Below are positions 1 to 9,706 of a DNA stretch of 64,000 bases, in pieces. The stretch comes from Xanthocytophaga flava (GTDB lineage: Bacteria > Bacteroidota > Bacteroidia > Cytophagales > 172606-1): the NCBI GenBank assembly GCA_030068525.1, contig JASJOS010000008.1, positions 124,001 through 188,000 on the forward strand. The letters run 5' to 3'. Numbering within the stretch: position 1 is the stretch's first letter; each line of letters starts with the position of its first letter. The notes below the pieces were generated by a model. That model saw nothing but the letters and a program-made list of their open reading frames with translations. It was not told the origin of the DNA and searched no databases. A program made the translations under genes and the position numbers.

Positions 1-1
1 T

Positions 2-451
2 AGCAGGCTCTACCAGCGATTGGTGAACGAAACCGATATCGACAAGAATTTCCAACATATAGAATCCTATTTTCAAAACTATATTCAGGATAATAGCTTT
101 GAAACATCGATTGTTAAATTCATCCATACGAATATCGCTCAACCAATAGACTGGCTGGTCAGTAGGTCAGGGTATTCGCAAAAACACCTGATCCATATGG
201 TAAAAAAAGAGACAGGATTTTCGCCAAAATATCTACAACGTCTGCAACGGTTTCAAAATGTGCTAGGATCTTTGCGGCAAGCCAATGGGCAAGTAAACTG
301 GGCATCAATTGCCTACGAGCATGCATATTTTGATCAGTCTCATTTCATTAAGGAATTTATTCACTTTACCGGGCTTAGCCCGCTGGAATACCTCAATCGT
401 AGTGTAGCATCGGAACACAACAAACTGTTGACCGATATCCAGCTTTTTTAG
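2..451 (+). CDS. AraC-family regulator, C-terminal part (5' end outside window)
   Basis: The frame is open to the left edge, so this is the 3' portion of a longer gene; the in-frame TTG at 20 is not a convincing start. The last about 100 residues form the AraC/XylS double helix-turn-helix: a first HTH around WLVSRSGYSQKHLIHM and a second around WASIAYEHAYFDQSHFIKEF, followed by the usual GLSPLEYL end. It is a DNA-binding transcription regulator; the effector domain is off-window. It lies 115 bp upstream of, and on the same strand as, the epoxide-hydrolase-like gene at 567, so control of that gene is a reasonable inference. Confidence 0.85.
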   Translation, partial: SRLYQRLVNETDIDKNFQHIESYFQNYIQDNSFETSIVKFIHTNIAQPIDWLVSRSGYSQKHLIHMVKKETGFSPKYLQRLQRFQNVLGSLRQANGQVNWASIAYEHAYFDQSHFIKEFIHFTGLSPLEYLNRSVASEHNKLLTDIQLF

Positions 452-566
452 GGAAGTAGTGAGAATAGGATTCTATAGGTAAATTTTTTACAATGCCTTG
501 CTTATCAGGGTTTGTACCTTTGGTGTATAATCCTAATAAGATTACCAATCCTAAAAAACAGTAACC

Positions 567-1709
567 ATGGCTACAATCAATGATCTGCGTATCTCTGACT
601 TCCGCATCTCTGTTCCACAAAATGAACTGGATAACCTTATAGCAAGAATACAAAACACCCGCTGGACAGCCCAGCCAGAGGGCTCAGGCTGGGGGTATGG
701 CACTAATGCTGAGTATCTGAAAGAACTGGCTGATTACTGGGTAGGTACCTACAACTGGCGTACACATGAGGAAGCACTAAACCAATTTCCTCAGTACACT
801 ACAACTATCGATGGCATTTCTATCCATTTTATTCATATCAAAGGCAAGGGACCCGTTAAAAAAACGTTATTGCTGATTCACGGCTGGCCGGATTCATTCT
901 ATCGTTTTCATAAAATCATTCCTTTGCTTGCTGCTTCCGATCCTTCCTATGACCTGATTATTCCTTCCATACCTGGGTTTGGGTTTTCAAGCCCTCAGGC
1001 TGTGAATGGCGATGTGTCAGCTACTCTGTTTCACAGATTGATGACAGAGGTATTATCCTATACTCACTATTTTGTGGCCGGTGGCGATATGGGAACACTT
1101 ATCGGGAAATCCATGGCGGTGCAGTTTCCTGAACAGGTAAAAGCCTTACACCTTACCGATGTGGGCTATCCCGACGGCCAGGAAGACTGGAGCACGATGT
1201 CGCCGGCCGAACAGGCGTTTGGGCAGATGATTCAGGGCTGGTTTTTCAGTGAAGGGGCTTTCAATATGATTCAGTCTACCAAACCACAGACGCTCGGTTA
1301 CGGGCTCAACGACTCTCCGGTAGGCCTGGCGGGATGGTTACTGGAAAAATTCAATGCTTGGAGCGATAACAAAGGGCATATCGAAAATAGTTTTACAAAA
1401 GATGAGCTGATCACAAACATCATGATCTACTGGATAAGCCAGTCGATCAACAGTTCCATCCGGACGTATGCCGAAAATGCAAAAGCCGCTTACACCGGCG
1501 GACTGAAATCCTCTCAGAAAGTCAGTGTACCCACCGCCGTATCCTTGTTTCCGGGAGAAGCTCAGTTTCCACAGGAATGGGCCGAAAGAAAGGTCAATCT
1601 GGTAAGCTTTACCAAACCAGAAAAAGGAGGGCATTTTGCGGCACTGGAAGTACCCCAGATATATGCAGCTGAATTAAATGACTTTTTTGGAAAGCTGAAA
1701 CTGGATTGA
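567..1709 (+). CDS. epoxide hydrolase family protein (alpha/beta hydrolase)
   Basis: 380 residues, ATG start. The first about 100 residues match the epoxide hydrolase N-terminal domain (RISDFRISVPQNELDNL, then a WRTHE segment that wraps the core). The alpha/beta-hydrolase core follows, with the oxyanion HGWPDS motif at about residues 104-109, the nucleophile elbow GGDMG with Asp at about 174 (Asp, not Ser, is the epoxide-hydrolase signature) and the catalytic His in GGHFAALE near 355. Length is normal for the family. No signal peptide, so it is probably cytoplasmic. The expected reaction is hydrolysis of an epoxide (or a related ester) to the diol; the substrate cannot be read from sequence. 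An AraC regulator precedes it. Confidence 0.88.
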   Translation: MATINDLRISDFRISVPQNELDNLIARIQNTRWTAQPEGSGWGYGTNAEYLKELADYWVGTYNWRTHEEALNQFPQYTTTIDGISIHFIHIKGKGPVKKTLLLIHGWPDSFYRFHKIIPLLAASDPSYDLIIPSIPGFGFSSPQAVNGDVSATLFHRLMTEVLSYTHYFVAGGDMGTLIGKSMAVQFPEQVKALHLTDVGYPDGQEDWSTMSPAEQAFGQMIQGWFFSEGAFNMIQSTKPQTLGYGLNDSPVGLAGWLLEKFNAWSDNKGHIENSFTKDELITNIMIYWISQSINSSIRTYAENAKAAYTGGLKSSQKVSVPTAVSLFPGEAQFPQEWAERKVNLVSFTKPEKGGHFAALEVPQIYAAELNDFFGKLKLD

Positions 1710-1813
1710 CCGGTTAAGATTTATTCCGGATAGGTTTTTGGTTTTAAAGTGACTTACCACTTCCAAAGGCATGTAGGGATTCCTGCCTGCTTTTAAGCCT
1801 GGAAGCGTCGTAG

Positions 1814-1871
1814 CCTGTCTGTTAAACTTTGGCTGGATGAGTAAAATCAGATTGGGCCACTAACAGACAGG
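1814..1871. repeat. 11-bp inverted repeat in the 540-bp gap before the GH43 gene
   Basis: CCTGTCTGTTA at 1814-1824 is repeated as its exact reverse complement at 1861-1871, with 36 bases between. There is no T-run after it, so it is not a clear terminator; it could be a binding site or a remnant. The rest of the 1710-2253 gap shows no convincing gene. A minus-strand ORF there is discussed under rejected items. Confidence 0.4.
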
Positions 1872-2253
1872 TTATTTACCCATCTACTCCATTATACAAA
1901 ATCTGACCCTGACTCACTATATGCCTGTTAGTTCTTTCACCAAGTATACATAATTCTGTTGTATCGGAAGATTTCGGTTGTTTGGCTGGTTAGCCTAAAT
2001 ATAGTACCTTGGTCTTAGAATGAAAAGAAACAGGCTTGAGGCCGGATAAACTATAGTAAAAGCCGAATAAAAGCCTGATTTATCCCAGATGTTCGCTGAA
2101 GTAGTACATGCGAAACAGTGAAAAAGACGGCGCGTTGCTCATCTGTTGTAATCGGGTAAACGTGTCAATCTGTATTAAGCGATTGCTTTCTACCTGTAGA
2201 GCTGCTTTTCGGATGTCAATTTGTTGAAACTTACATGAAATTTGAAGTTTACT

Positions 2254-3417
2254 ATGAAAAAAGTATTGCTCCTTCTTTGTGTCCTGACGGGACTGTCTTT
2301 CCATACTGGAATAGCCCAGTCTACTCAAAGTATAACTGTCGGTAAAAGTACTTTTACCAATCCGCTGTCTGTACAATTGGGTGATCCATACATATTGTAT
2401 ACAAAGGGAATCTATTACCTGTATGGAACCGGTGGAGCAGATAAGGGATTTGCGGCTTATTCCTCAAAAGATCTGGTAAATTGGAAACCGGAAGGGCAGA
2501 TTTATTTTCATAATAATAAAAACGGCTGGAGTGACCCAAATGCCAGTTGGGGAGGAGCTTACTGGGCTCCTGAAGTATATGAGATGAAAGGAAAATTTTA
2601 CTTGTTTTATAGTGCGCAATGGAAAGTAAATCCTACCAAGGAAGTGGAAAATTTCCGGATTGGCGTAGCCGTAGCCGACAAGCCTACCGGACCTTTTATT
2701 GACCTTTCGAGCAAACCTGTTTTTGATCCTGGATATCCAGTCATCGATGCCAATGTCTTTTTTGATACCAATGGCAAAATCTATTTGTATTATTCCCGTT
2801 GCTGTTACAAACATCCGGTGAAAAGCGAAGTGGCAGCATTGGCGAAAGAAAAGGGATGGTTTGAGGAAATTGAAGAAAGCTGGGTTTACGGCGTTGAACT
2901 CAAACCTGACTTTTCAGGCGTGATTGGAGAACCTGTCTTAGTGTTGCGGCCACCGACTCAAATGAGCGATACACAGGCAGAATGGGAAAGCCGCTCGGTT
3001 ACTGAGCGTGAAGTAAACCGTCGCTGGACAGAAGGGTCAGTTACCTTTAAAAAAGACAACCTGTATTACATAATGTATTCGGCTAATCATTTCGGTGGAG
3101 CACATTATGCAATCGGATATGCAACCTCCCACTCCCCACTGGGTCCATATAAAAAAGCCGATAACAATCCTGTTTTACAGAAAAACACAGGAGAAGGCGG
3201 ATTAGTAACGGGTACAGGTCACAACAGCATTGCCTACTCGCCGGATGGGAAAGAAATGTTCTGTGTGTATCATGGGAGAACAGCCAAAACAGGAGAGGAA
3301 CGAGTTGTATTTATAGATCGTATGCAGGTGAAAAACGGAAACATAGAGGTTTACGGTCCGACTACTATCCCACAAAAACTTCCTTCCGGAGTAAAGACAA
3401 CCTCTTCAGGCAAGTAG
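2254..3417 (+). CDS. secreted glycoside hydrolase family 43 protein
   Basis: 387 residues from the ATG at 2254; a TTG four codons upstream is in frame, but the ATG begins a clean signal peptide (KK, a hydrophobic stretch, then a GIAQS cleavage region). Five-bladed-propeller GH43 features are visible: the general-base Asp in LGDPYILY (about 44), WAPEVYEMKGKFYLFYSA, the pKa-modulating Asp in VIDANVFFD (about 165), the acid Glu in TEGSVTFKKDNLYYIMYS (about 261) and a late GTGHNSIAYSPDG His motif. The family hydrolyses arabinan, xylan or galactan side chains in the periplasm or outside; the exact substrate is unknown. No SusC/SusD pair is next to it. A strong hairpin at 3473 ends the unit. Confidence 0.87.
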   Translation: MKKVLLLLCVLTGLSFHTGIAQSTQSITVGKSTFTNPLSVQLGDPYILYTKGIYYLYGTGGADKGFAAYSSKDLVNWKPEGQIYFHNNKNGWSDPNASWGGAYWAPEVYEMKGKFYLFYSAQWKVNPTKEVENFRIGVAVADKPTGPFIDLSSKPVFDPGYPVIDANVFFDTNGKIYLYYSRCCYKHPVKSEVAALAKEKGWFEEIEESWVYGVELKPDFSGVIGEPVLVLRPPTQMSDTQAEWESRSVTEREVNRRWTEGSVTFKKDNLYYIMYSANHFGGAHYAIGYATSHSPLGPYKKADNNPVLQKNTGEGGLVTGTGHNSIAYSPDGKEMFCVYHGRTAKTGEERVVFIDRMQVKNGNIEVYGPTTIPQKLPSGVKTTSSGK

Positions 3418-3472
3418 CTTCGCCACTGTCCCTGGTCTGATAGGATTCGGTCACTTCAAGCGAAATAGATGT

Positions 3473-3515
3473 ATCGAACAGCAAGGGGTCCACCTATGAA
3501 CCCTTGCTGTTCGAT
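3473..3515 (+). terminator. strong hairpin after the GH43 gene
   Basis: A perfect 15-bp stem (3473-3487 with 3501-3515) and a 13-base loop, 56 bases after the GH43 stop. The T-run is weak, so it may also act as an RNA-stabilising end. A second, shorter hairpin (8-bp stem, ACCTGGTT loop CAA, 3693-3711) lies between here and the convergent GH2 gene. Nothing else is seen in 3418-3779. Confidence 0.65.
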
Positions 3516-3779
3516 TATAGAAACAAAACAACCGGAAGGTTTACAAAAAGAACTTGTCAAAGGCTATAAATCGCATTTTGAATGTCTGGCATTGAATTAG
3601 TTTAGCTCAAAAGCCAATACCCAATAGTCAAAATGCAACTGGATTCAGATCAATCCCTATGTTACGCAACTACTGGATAGTAACCTCTTGTAACCTGGTT
3701 CAAAACCAGGTCTGTTCCTTCAGTAACATGGGTAGGCTGAGTCATTTCTTATCGTCTTTTACCCGCAGATATTTGCCGA

Positions 3780-5645
3780 TTATTCTTTTTGGCCATTCAG
3801 CGTGGAACCGGCCTGAATGACGGCTTGATTGACGGCCCGGATTTGGTCAGTATTCATTTTTTCCACCTGCCTGTCATAGGTCAAAACGCCGTTCACTTCA
3901 TGCTCGACATCGGTTGTCTGAGTGTAGATCGCCACGCTTAGGCCCCTGTAGCGCATCAGTTGCTCAACCTGGTCAAGCAGTAAAACGTAGCGGTCGGTCA
4001 GAGCTGCTTTGGTAGGCTCATATGCGTAGGCATTGTTTTCCACTGGCCACATATGGCCCCGCACAAACAAACCTACTCCTCCGAATTCACCCAGCGAGGC
4101 GGCCCGTTTTTCATCAGGCTCCGATGCTCCATCGGGACCGATATAAATGTGGGTATCGACAAAATCACCGTTTCTGGGATCGCCATAGGCTTTTTGATAG
4201 GATGGATTGTTATTGAAACCCGAGTTGCCGTTGACCAGTCGGGATGGATCATACTGCTTAACCCAGTCTGTAATACTGATCACATCAAAAGCGCCCCAGT
4301 TTTCATTGAAGGGTACCCAGGCAATGACCGACGGGGAGTTGTAATGCTGATCGATGATCGCTTTGAGCTCGTTTCGAAACGTGGCCCGGGTGGTTAATGT
4401 ATCTTCATCGGGATACCAGATGGCGGGCATGTCCTGCCAGACCAAAAGCCCCAGCTTGTCGGCCCAATAATAAAAACGGTCAGGCTCTGTTTTCATGTGT
4501 TTGCGGATCAGGTTATAGCCCGCTTTTTTGGTATACTCAATGTCGAATTTGAGCGCCTCTTCCGTTGGCGCGGTCAAGATCCCGTCTGGCCAGTAGCCCT
4601 GGTCCAAAAGGCCAAGCTGCATGAGAAACTGCCCGTTCAATAAGGGCCGGACTACGCCATTGACCTTACCCAGCTTAACATCGCGCATGCCCATGTAGCT
4701 TGTCACCTGATCAGAGACTTGTCCGTTTGCCGTTTTGAGGATGAGTTTTACATCATACAGAAAAGGTGAATCCGGGGACCAGAGTTTGGGGTTGGCAATC
4801 GGAACATAGAACGCCGTCCCTGCCTTGGCTTCGGAACGGGCTACTTCCTTTTTTCCATCCAGCACAATGGCCGTAACGGAGGCGACCTCACCAGCTATTG
4901 AAGGCCCACCAGCTTTAACTTCTACTCTGAGACGATTTCCAGCAAGGTCAGGCAGCAGCCTTAGCGTCTGGATGTACTGGCCATTAACTGGCTCGATCCA
5001 TACTGTTTGCCAGATGCCGGATGTAAAGGTGTAATCGCCCCGGGGTCCATTTTTTCCCGAAGGCGTTCGTCCGTCGTTGGCATCATAGGCGGCCACTACC
5101 AGACTGTTTTCTCCTTTTCTCAAAAAGGCAGTGATATCAAACCAAAATGCGTCATACCCACCGGCATGACTGCCCGCTTTCTGGCCGTTGACAAAAACGG
5201 TTGCCTTGTGATCGACCGCACCGAAGTGCAGAAGAATCTGCTTGCCATTCCAGGAAGTGGGCAAGGTAAACGTACGCTGGTACCACATGTTGATCTCCTG
5301 CTTACGATGAACGCCCGAAAGCGCTGATTCGGGACAATAGGGGACCCGTATTTTTTCACTCGTTGCCGAAAACTCCACGACATGGGTGGGGTTGTTAGCC
5401 GAAGCGACCGATTGGCCGCCTTGGTAATTCCACATTCCGTTTAAACAAAGCCACTCACTACGCTGCAATTGTGGGCGCGGGTATTCACCCAGTGGTAAGG
5501 CAGACGCCAGGGCAGCTTTGGTCCAACGGGTTGGTAACTCGGCCATGTGAATGGGCGATGGGGCTAGCTGGGCCTTAGCGCCTTGAGTAAAGAAAAGAAG
5601 GCGGGCAGCCAGCATCACCGAAAGAGAAAGAATGTGTTTTAGCAT
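3780..5645 (-). CDS. secreted glycoside hydrolase family 2 protein (beta-galactosidase/glucuronidase type)
   Basis: 621 residues from the ATG at 5645; a TTG start seven codons upstream is less likely because the ATG begins the signal peptide (MLKHILSLSVMLAARLLFF, cleavage near GAKAQ). The order is the classical GH2 one: a sugar-binding jelly roll (about 60-220, with WYQRTFTLP and FNGQKAGSHAGGYDAFWFDIT-like features), an immunoglobulin-like domain, then a TIM barrel with the acid/base in FNENWG (Glu about 446) and the nucleophile in LGEFGGVG (Glu about 520). It is shorter than E. coli LacZ, like many Bacteroidota periplasmic GH2 enzymes. Sample lines of this gene are about 50-63% GC against about 38% for its neighbour, suggesting horizontal acquisition. 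Substrate unknown. Confidence 0.88.
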   Translation of the reverse strand: MLKHILSLSVMLAARLLFFTQGAKAQLAPSPIHMAELPTRWTKAALASALPLGEYPRPQLQRSEWLCLNGMWNYQGGQSVASANNPTHVVEFSATSEKIRVPYCPESALSGVHRKQEINMWYQRTFTLPTSWNGKQILLHFGAVDHKATVFVNGQKAGSHAGGYDAFWFDITAFLRKGENSLVVAAYDANDGRTPSGKNGPRGDYTFTSGIWQTVWIEPVNGQYIQTLRLLPDLAGNRLRVEVKAGGPSIAGEVASVTAIVLDGKKEVARSEAKAGTAFYVPIANPKLWSPDSPFLYDVKLILKTANGQVSDQVTSYMGMRDVKLGKVNGVVRPLLNGQFLMQLGLLDQGYWPDGILTAPTEEALKFDIEYTKKAGYNLIRKHMKTEPDRFYYWADKLGLLVWQDMPAIWYPDEDTLTTRATFRNELKAIIDQHYNSPSVIAWVPFNENWGAFDVISITDWVKQYDPSRLVNGNSGFNNNPSYQKAYGDPRNGDFVDTHIYIGPDGASEPDEKRAASLGEFGGVGLFVRGHMWPVENNAYAYEPTKAALTDRYVLLLDQVEQLMRYRGLSVAIYTQTTDVEHEVNGVLTYDRQVEKMNTDQIRAVNQAVIQAGSTLNGQKE

Positions 5646-5715
5646 AAAGATTGGCAAAAGTGGCAATGAGTATCAAATGAAGACTTGTAGAAGGTCAAGG
5701 GTATAACCAGTCAGC

Positions 5716-5723
5716 CAAAAATA
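5716..5723 (-). promoter_or_regulatory. candidate -7 box for the GH2 gene
   Basis: Read on the minus strand this is TATTTTTG, matching the Bacteroidota -7 consensus TAnnTTTG, 71 bases upstream of the GH2 ATG. No good TTTG -33 element is seen at the right distance, so support is partial. Further upstream, TTAAATTA-AA-TAATTTAA (5854-5871) is a perfect AT-rich palindrome that could be an operator. The 5646-6122 gap has no gene. Confidence 0.35.
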
Positions 5724-6122
5724 GACAGAAAAAAGAATGTAAAAAACAGTTATACATAGCAGATTGCCCGTTTATCATAGCTTTCAGCATCAGGGTTAGT
5801 ACCCGGCTTTTACTGCATAAATGCGAACAGAGTGGGTAGTTAAAAAGTAGTAGTTAAATTAAATAATTTAAGATAGCACGAAACAGGTAACCTACTCAGC
5901 AAACGTCCATTACACTGACACTCTATTACCTTTGACCAGGTTATTTGGCCATCAAGGGGTATTATGCTGATCTAGGATATACTGTTCTTGGTGCTAATCA
6001 TGAAAAAATCATTAACTTTTTTATAAAAGAAGAATTTCTGAGTTGAAGTAAAATGCAGAATCAATAATTACCCTCATTTTGATTGCCTTTTATGCATAGA
6101 CCCCTATGTGAGATAATTTAGA

Positions 6123-6518
6123 TTAGCTTGATGAGATAACATTGTCTTCCGGACTATCTGATTCCAGCGCTAACACAAGCATAGCCGCAAGCTGTTCCTC
6201 TCGATATGGTTTTTGCAATATACTTGACCGGCGGGTTGCACTCATACGTTCCATCATAAGTGCATCTGTGTAAGAGGTAATATAAATAACAGGTAAATCT
6301 GAGAAGGTACGAATGATCTCCATCGTTTCAATGCCATTTAGTTTACCTCTCAATTGAACATCCATCAGAATCAAGTCAGGTGTGTCATTTTTTAGTATCT
6401 CTATAGCCATTTCTCCTTCGGTTACTGTATCCACAACCTGATAGCCCAACTGTTTTAACTGAAGAGAAAGGACGAATGCGTTTAATATTTCATCTTCTAC
6501 CATCAACACTTTTATCAT
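6123..6518 (-). CDS. stand-alone response regulator receiver protein
   Basis: 131 residues forming one CheY-like receiver and no output domain. The acidic pocket is VEDE (8-10), the phospho-acceptor Asp is D53 (LILMDVQL), the switch Thr is T81 (YITSYTD) and the conserved Lys is K103 (QKPY), so phosphorylation should be possible. It is transcribed divergently from the large hybrid-free kinase at 6913 with a 394-bp shared upstream region, so that kinase is a possible partner; a shuttle or allosteric role is inferred from the lack of an output domain. Confidence 0.9.
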   Translation of the reverse strand: MIKVLMVEDEILNAFVLSLQLKQLGYQVVDTVTEGEMAIEILKNDTPDLILMDVQLRGKLNGIETMEIIRTFSDLPVIYITSYTDALMMERMSATRRSSILQKPYREEQLAAMLVLALESDSPEDNVISSS

Positions 6519-6762
6519 AGTGGTACAGAGTTAGTAAGAGTGTTAACATGAGAGCAGTTTTATTTATAAATCAGTCTATCAGAACTGCACTCTTTAAGCT
6601 TTTCAGAAAAGGAGAACAACCTAGCTAAAGAAATGTTTAAAAAACTGGCAGAAATTTATATCAAAGCTAAAACGGTTAGATCTATTTGTAAATAAGGGAA
6701 AAGAACCCTTTTACGCTGATTACTTAGGGGGAGGTGATACTAATGAATTATCACTAGTTTAC

Positions 6763-6774
6763 AAGTGATCACTT
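6763..6774. promoter_or_regulatory. 12-bp perfect palindrome in divergent regulator/kinase gap
   Basis: AAGTGATCACTT is perfectly self-complementary and sits in the 394-bp region between the divergent genes at 6518 and 6913, with a further TATCACTAG half-like sequence just upstream. Position and symmetry suggest a dimer-binding operator. A small hairpin (AAGGG..CCCTT, about 6698-6714) is the only other structure in this gap. Confidence 0.35.
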
Positions 6775-6912
6775 TTCTGAATTTAAGCTAATAGTAACTT
6801 CATCATTTATTTTATCGGGAATGATAAATTGTAATAATGCTCTTTTTGATATGATTTAATCTTCTGGTACAAGAATTTATCACCTGTATATTCTACACAA
6901 TTGATTTAGTAG

Positions 6913-9564
6913 ATGAACTTTGTGATCAAAAATAGTAAAACAGTACTTTACATAGCTTTTGGGGTATCTTTGTTATTGGTGGCGCTGCTTGTCTTTCTCA
7001 GTTATGACCTTACTAAGCAGCATAACAAAACAGAAAACCGGGTTATACGTTCCTATCAGATACTTACTGAAGGAGAACGACTGTATTCGTATTTAAAGGA
7101 TGCACACCGGAGCCATCATACCTATCTGTTAACGCAAGATACATCTTTTCTGAACTTTTATCTACAGGTTCAACCTCAGATGATTAAAAGTCTGCAAACC
7201 CTATCTACGTTGACAGCAGATCAGCCTTTGATGCAAAAGCAGCTTGCTGTAATCAGAAACTACATTCAGATAAGTCTGAATCAATGGACTAAAAACAGGG
7301 AACTTGTAGACAGACAAGTGATGCAATCCATTATTGGGGTAGGTAAAAGGGAGAGAAATCAACAGGAAAAAGATAGGATTATGGTGGAATTGATTGGTCG
7401 TGAGCTGAATGCGCTACAACAACAGGAGCAGCAAATACTCATCTCTCGTGAGGCTGCACTGGATACTGCACGTGAGCGCCATTCTATTCTTACTCTAATC
7501 ATTGGGTGTGTTGTATTCCTGCTTTTATTGCTTTTATGGAAATTACTTCAGGTAAAGCTTAGACTACAAGATACCTTCAATCATATACTGGAAAAAAAGG
7601 TTGAGGAACGTACCTTAGAACTCCAGTATCTGAATGAGCAACTCCAGAAAGCCAATCAGCAAATCAAGTCCAGCGAAGAAGAAATACGCCAACGTATTGA
7701 GCAAGTGGAAATTAAAAAACAACGATTTGAACTGGCTTTATTGGGAGGCAATCTGGGGATGTGGGATTGGAACCTTGTGTCTGGACAGGTGACTTATAAC
7801 CAGCGTGAGGCAGATATGTTGGGTTTCTCTCTGGCTGAAATTCAATCTATTCCAAGCCATGAACTGGATAAAAGGAAACAGAATTCGAATGACTGGATTA
7901 CCTGGATACATCCTTCTGACGCTCCTTGGGTACTGGATCAGCTTGAATTGCATCTGAAAGGAAGCATTCCCTTCTTTAAGGTAGAGCATCGGTTACAACG
8001 AAAAGACGAACAGTGGATATGGGTGATCAGCAGTGGAAAGGTACTTGCCTGGAACGAAAATAAAAGCCCTGTCCGTATTGTTGGTACTCATCTGGACATT
8101 ACTGATCAGAAAGAAGCAGAAAAGAAAACACGTTTTCAGGCTCATCTCCTTGAACTGATTGACATTGGAATTATCTCTCTTACCCAATCACTTCAGATCC
8201 GTAGCTGGTCCAACGGTGCCCAGGCTATTTTTGGATTAACCAGTGAGCAGGCAGTAGGTAAACAACTCTCTGAGGTATTGACCATTAAGCCCAAAGATAA
8301 CTCCAGTATTAATACGCTGTATGAGAATCTGAATCAGCGGCAAACCTGGAAAGGGGAAGTGCTTATTTTTACTTCTGATGATCAGACGCATTCCATTTTT
8401 CTGACTTTTTCGCGTTTTACTGATCCGGATGAGGATGAAGGATATATGCTGGTTTGCAAAGACATAGAGGAAATAGCTACTATCCAGCACAGATTAAAAG
8501 AGCATCAATCGTATATACTCTCAGCCATTGAAAACTCTGCTGATTCTATTTTTGGCTTAAATGCCCGTTTTGAGTTGATTTTCTATAATACTGCGTATAA
8601 AGAAAGCTGGCAGCAAAATTGGGGATGGGACGTTCATATAGGAGATGACATCTCACTTACTATAAGTGAGCAGGGACGAAAAGTGCTGGTCGAAAACTGG
8701 GCACGGGTTCAGCAGGGTGAAAAATTCAGTTATGAATATCAATATACTTATCCAACTAGTGAAACAGAAGAAGAGCAGAATAGAACATTGTATTTTGAAG
8801 TCTCAGTACATCCGATTTATGGCCTGGAGCAGGAGGTAATCGGAATATCCTACTTGTATCGTGACATTACCGAAAAAATACGGGTACGCAAACAAATAGA
8901 GCAAATGCAGACAGAGCTTCTCTCCAATAAACTCAAAGAGCAGTGGGTACAGGCTAATGCACTCATAGAAGGACAGGAACTGGAACGAAAACGGCTTGCA
9001 CGTGAGCTTCATGATGGACTGGGTCAGATGCTGAATGTGTTGAAAATGCAACTAGTACAACAGATGGTTCCTCTGGATTCACGTCTGATGTTAGATCAGA
9101 TCCTGACTGAGCTATCGGCGATGAACAATAACCTGATGCCATTGGTCTTGCAGGATTTTGGCCTGCATGCAGGCATCAGACAACTAATTGAACAGTATCA
9201 GAAGGTGACAGGTATTGGAATATACTATTTTTCTGATCTGGAAGGAACACGTTTCGATTCAAATCTGGAAGTAAGTGTTTACCGGATGATACAGGAGGCA
9301 TTAAGCAATGCTGCAAAATATGCTAAGGCGAGTCATATTTCTGTACAGATAACACATACAAGTACCAATCTGCTGCTAATGGTAGAAGATGATGGTATTG
9401 GTTTCGATCCTCAGGCAACCCTTTTGTCAGATCGGAAAGGATTTGGCCTTCTCAACATGCGGTTTCGGGTAGAAACGTTAAAAGGAAGAATCTTTATTGA
9501 AAGCCAAATCGGCAGAGGCTGTGTGATTAACATTGAAGTACCTTTATCCACACACTTTATCTAA
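6913..9564 (+). CDS. membrane sensor histidine kinase, CHASE3-like/PAS/HisKA_3
   Basis: 883 residues, ATG start. Transmembrane segment 1 is at about 11-30 and segment 2 at about 193-213; the helical extracytoplasmic region between them looks like a CHASE3-type four-helix sensor. A coiled coil (about 220-270) is followed by three PAS/PAC units (about 275-400, 405-525, 540-665; the first opens with GGNLGMWDWNLVSG). The dimerisation/phospho-acceptor region is HisKA_3 type (ARELHDGLGQ, His about 700), and the ATPase has an N box (EALSNAAKYAK), VEDDGIGFD and GFGLLNMR. This architecture belongs to the NarX/DegS class whose partners are LuxR-type regulators, and exactly such a gene follows at 9707, so the two form a pair. 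Confidence 0.93.
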   Translation: MNFVIKNSKTVLYIAFGVSLLLVALLVFLSYDLTKQHNKTENRVIRSYQILTEGERLYSYLKDAHRSHHTYLLTQDTSFLNFYLQVQPQMIKSLQTLSTLTADQPLMQKQLAVIRNYIQISLNQWTKNRELVDRQVMQSIIGVGKRERNQQEKDRIMVELIGRELNALQQQEQQILISREAALDTARERHSILTLIIGCVVFLLLLLLWKLLQVKLRLQDTFNHILEKKVEERTLELQYLNEQLQKANQQIKSSEEEIRQRIEQVEIKKQRFELALLGGNLGMWDWNLVSGQVTYNQREADMLGFSLAEIQSIPSHELDKRKQNSNDWITWIHPSDAPWVLDQLELHLKGSIPFFKVEHRLQRKDEQWIWVISSGKVLAWNENKSPVRIVGTHLDITDQKEAEKKTRFQAHLLELIDIGIISLTQSLQIRSWSNGAQAIFGLTSEQAVGKQLSEVLTIKPKDNSSINTLYENLNQRQTWKGEVLIFTSDDQTHSIFLTFSRFTDPDEDEGYMLVCKDIEEIATIQHRLKEHQSYILSAIENSADSIFGLNARFELIFYNTAYKESWQQNWGWDVHIGDDISLTISEQGRKVLVENWARVQQGEKFSYEYQYTYPTSETEEEQNRTLYFEVSVHPIYGLEQEVIGISYLYRDITEKIRVRKQIEQMQTELLSNKLKEQWVQANALIEGQELERKRLARELHDGLGQMLNVLKMQLVQQMVPLDSRLMLDQILTELSAMNNNLMPLVLQDFGLHAGIRQLIEQYQKVTGIGIYYFSDLEGTRFDSNLEVSVYRMIQEALSNAAKYAKASHISVQITHTSTNLLLMVEDDGIGFDPQATLLSDRKGFGLLNMRFRVETLKGRIFIESQIGRGCVINIEVPLSTHFI

Positions 9565-9706
9565 TATATCCAGTCATCTACTATTAAAGAATAAGAAAGC
9601 GTATACAGGAGATGGCCTGATTTTTTTCGATATCCTATATATATCACTGTAACGAATTAGGCTCTTACCTGATTTGTCTGGTTTTTGAATATATAAACTA
9701 CTTCAG

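Noticed and set aside
393-653. 86-codon minus-strand ORF at the AraC/epoxide-hydrolase junction
   Set aside because: It overlaps both plus-strand genes and reads as a shadow frame.
2080-2376. 98-codon minus-strand ORF before and across the GH43 start
   Set aside because: It overlaps the GH43 signal peptide on the other strand; only its tail (KAALQVESNRLIQID and on) reads like protein, so at most it is a remnant of an unknown gene. Not enough to call.
4022-5327. Several plus-strand ORFs inside the GH2 gene
   Set aside because: They are long only because the GC-rich GH2 gene has few stops on the other strand; no domain is seen.
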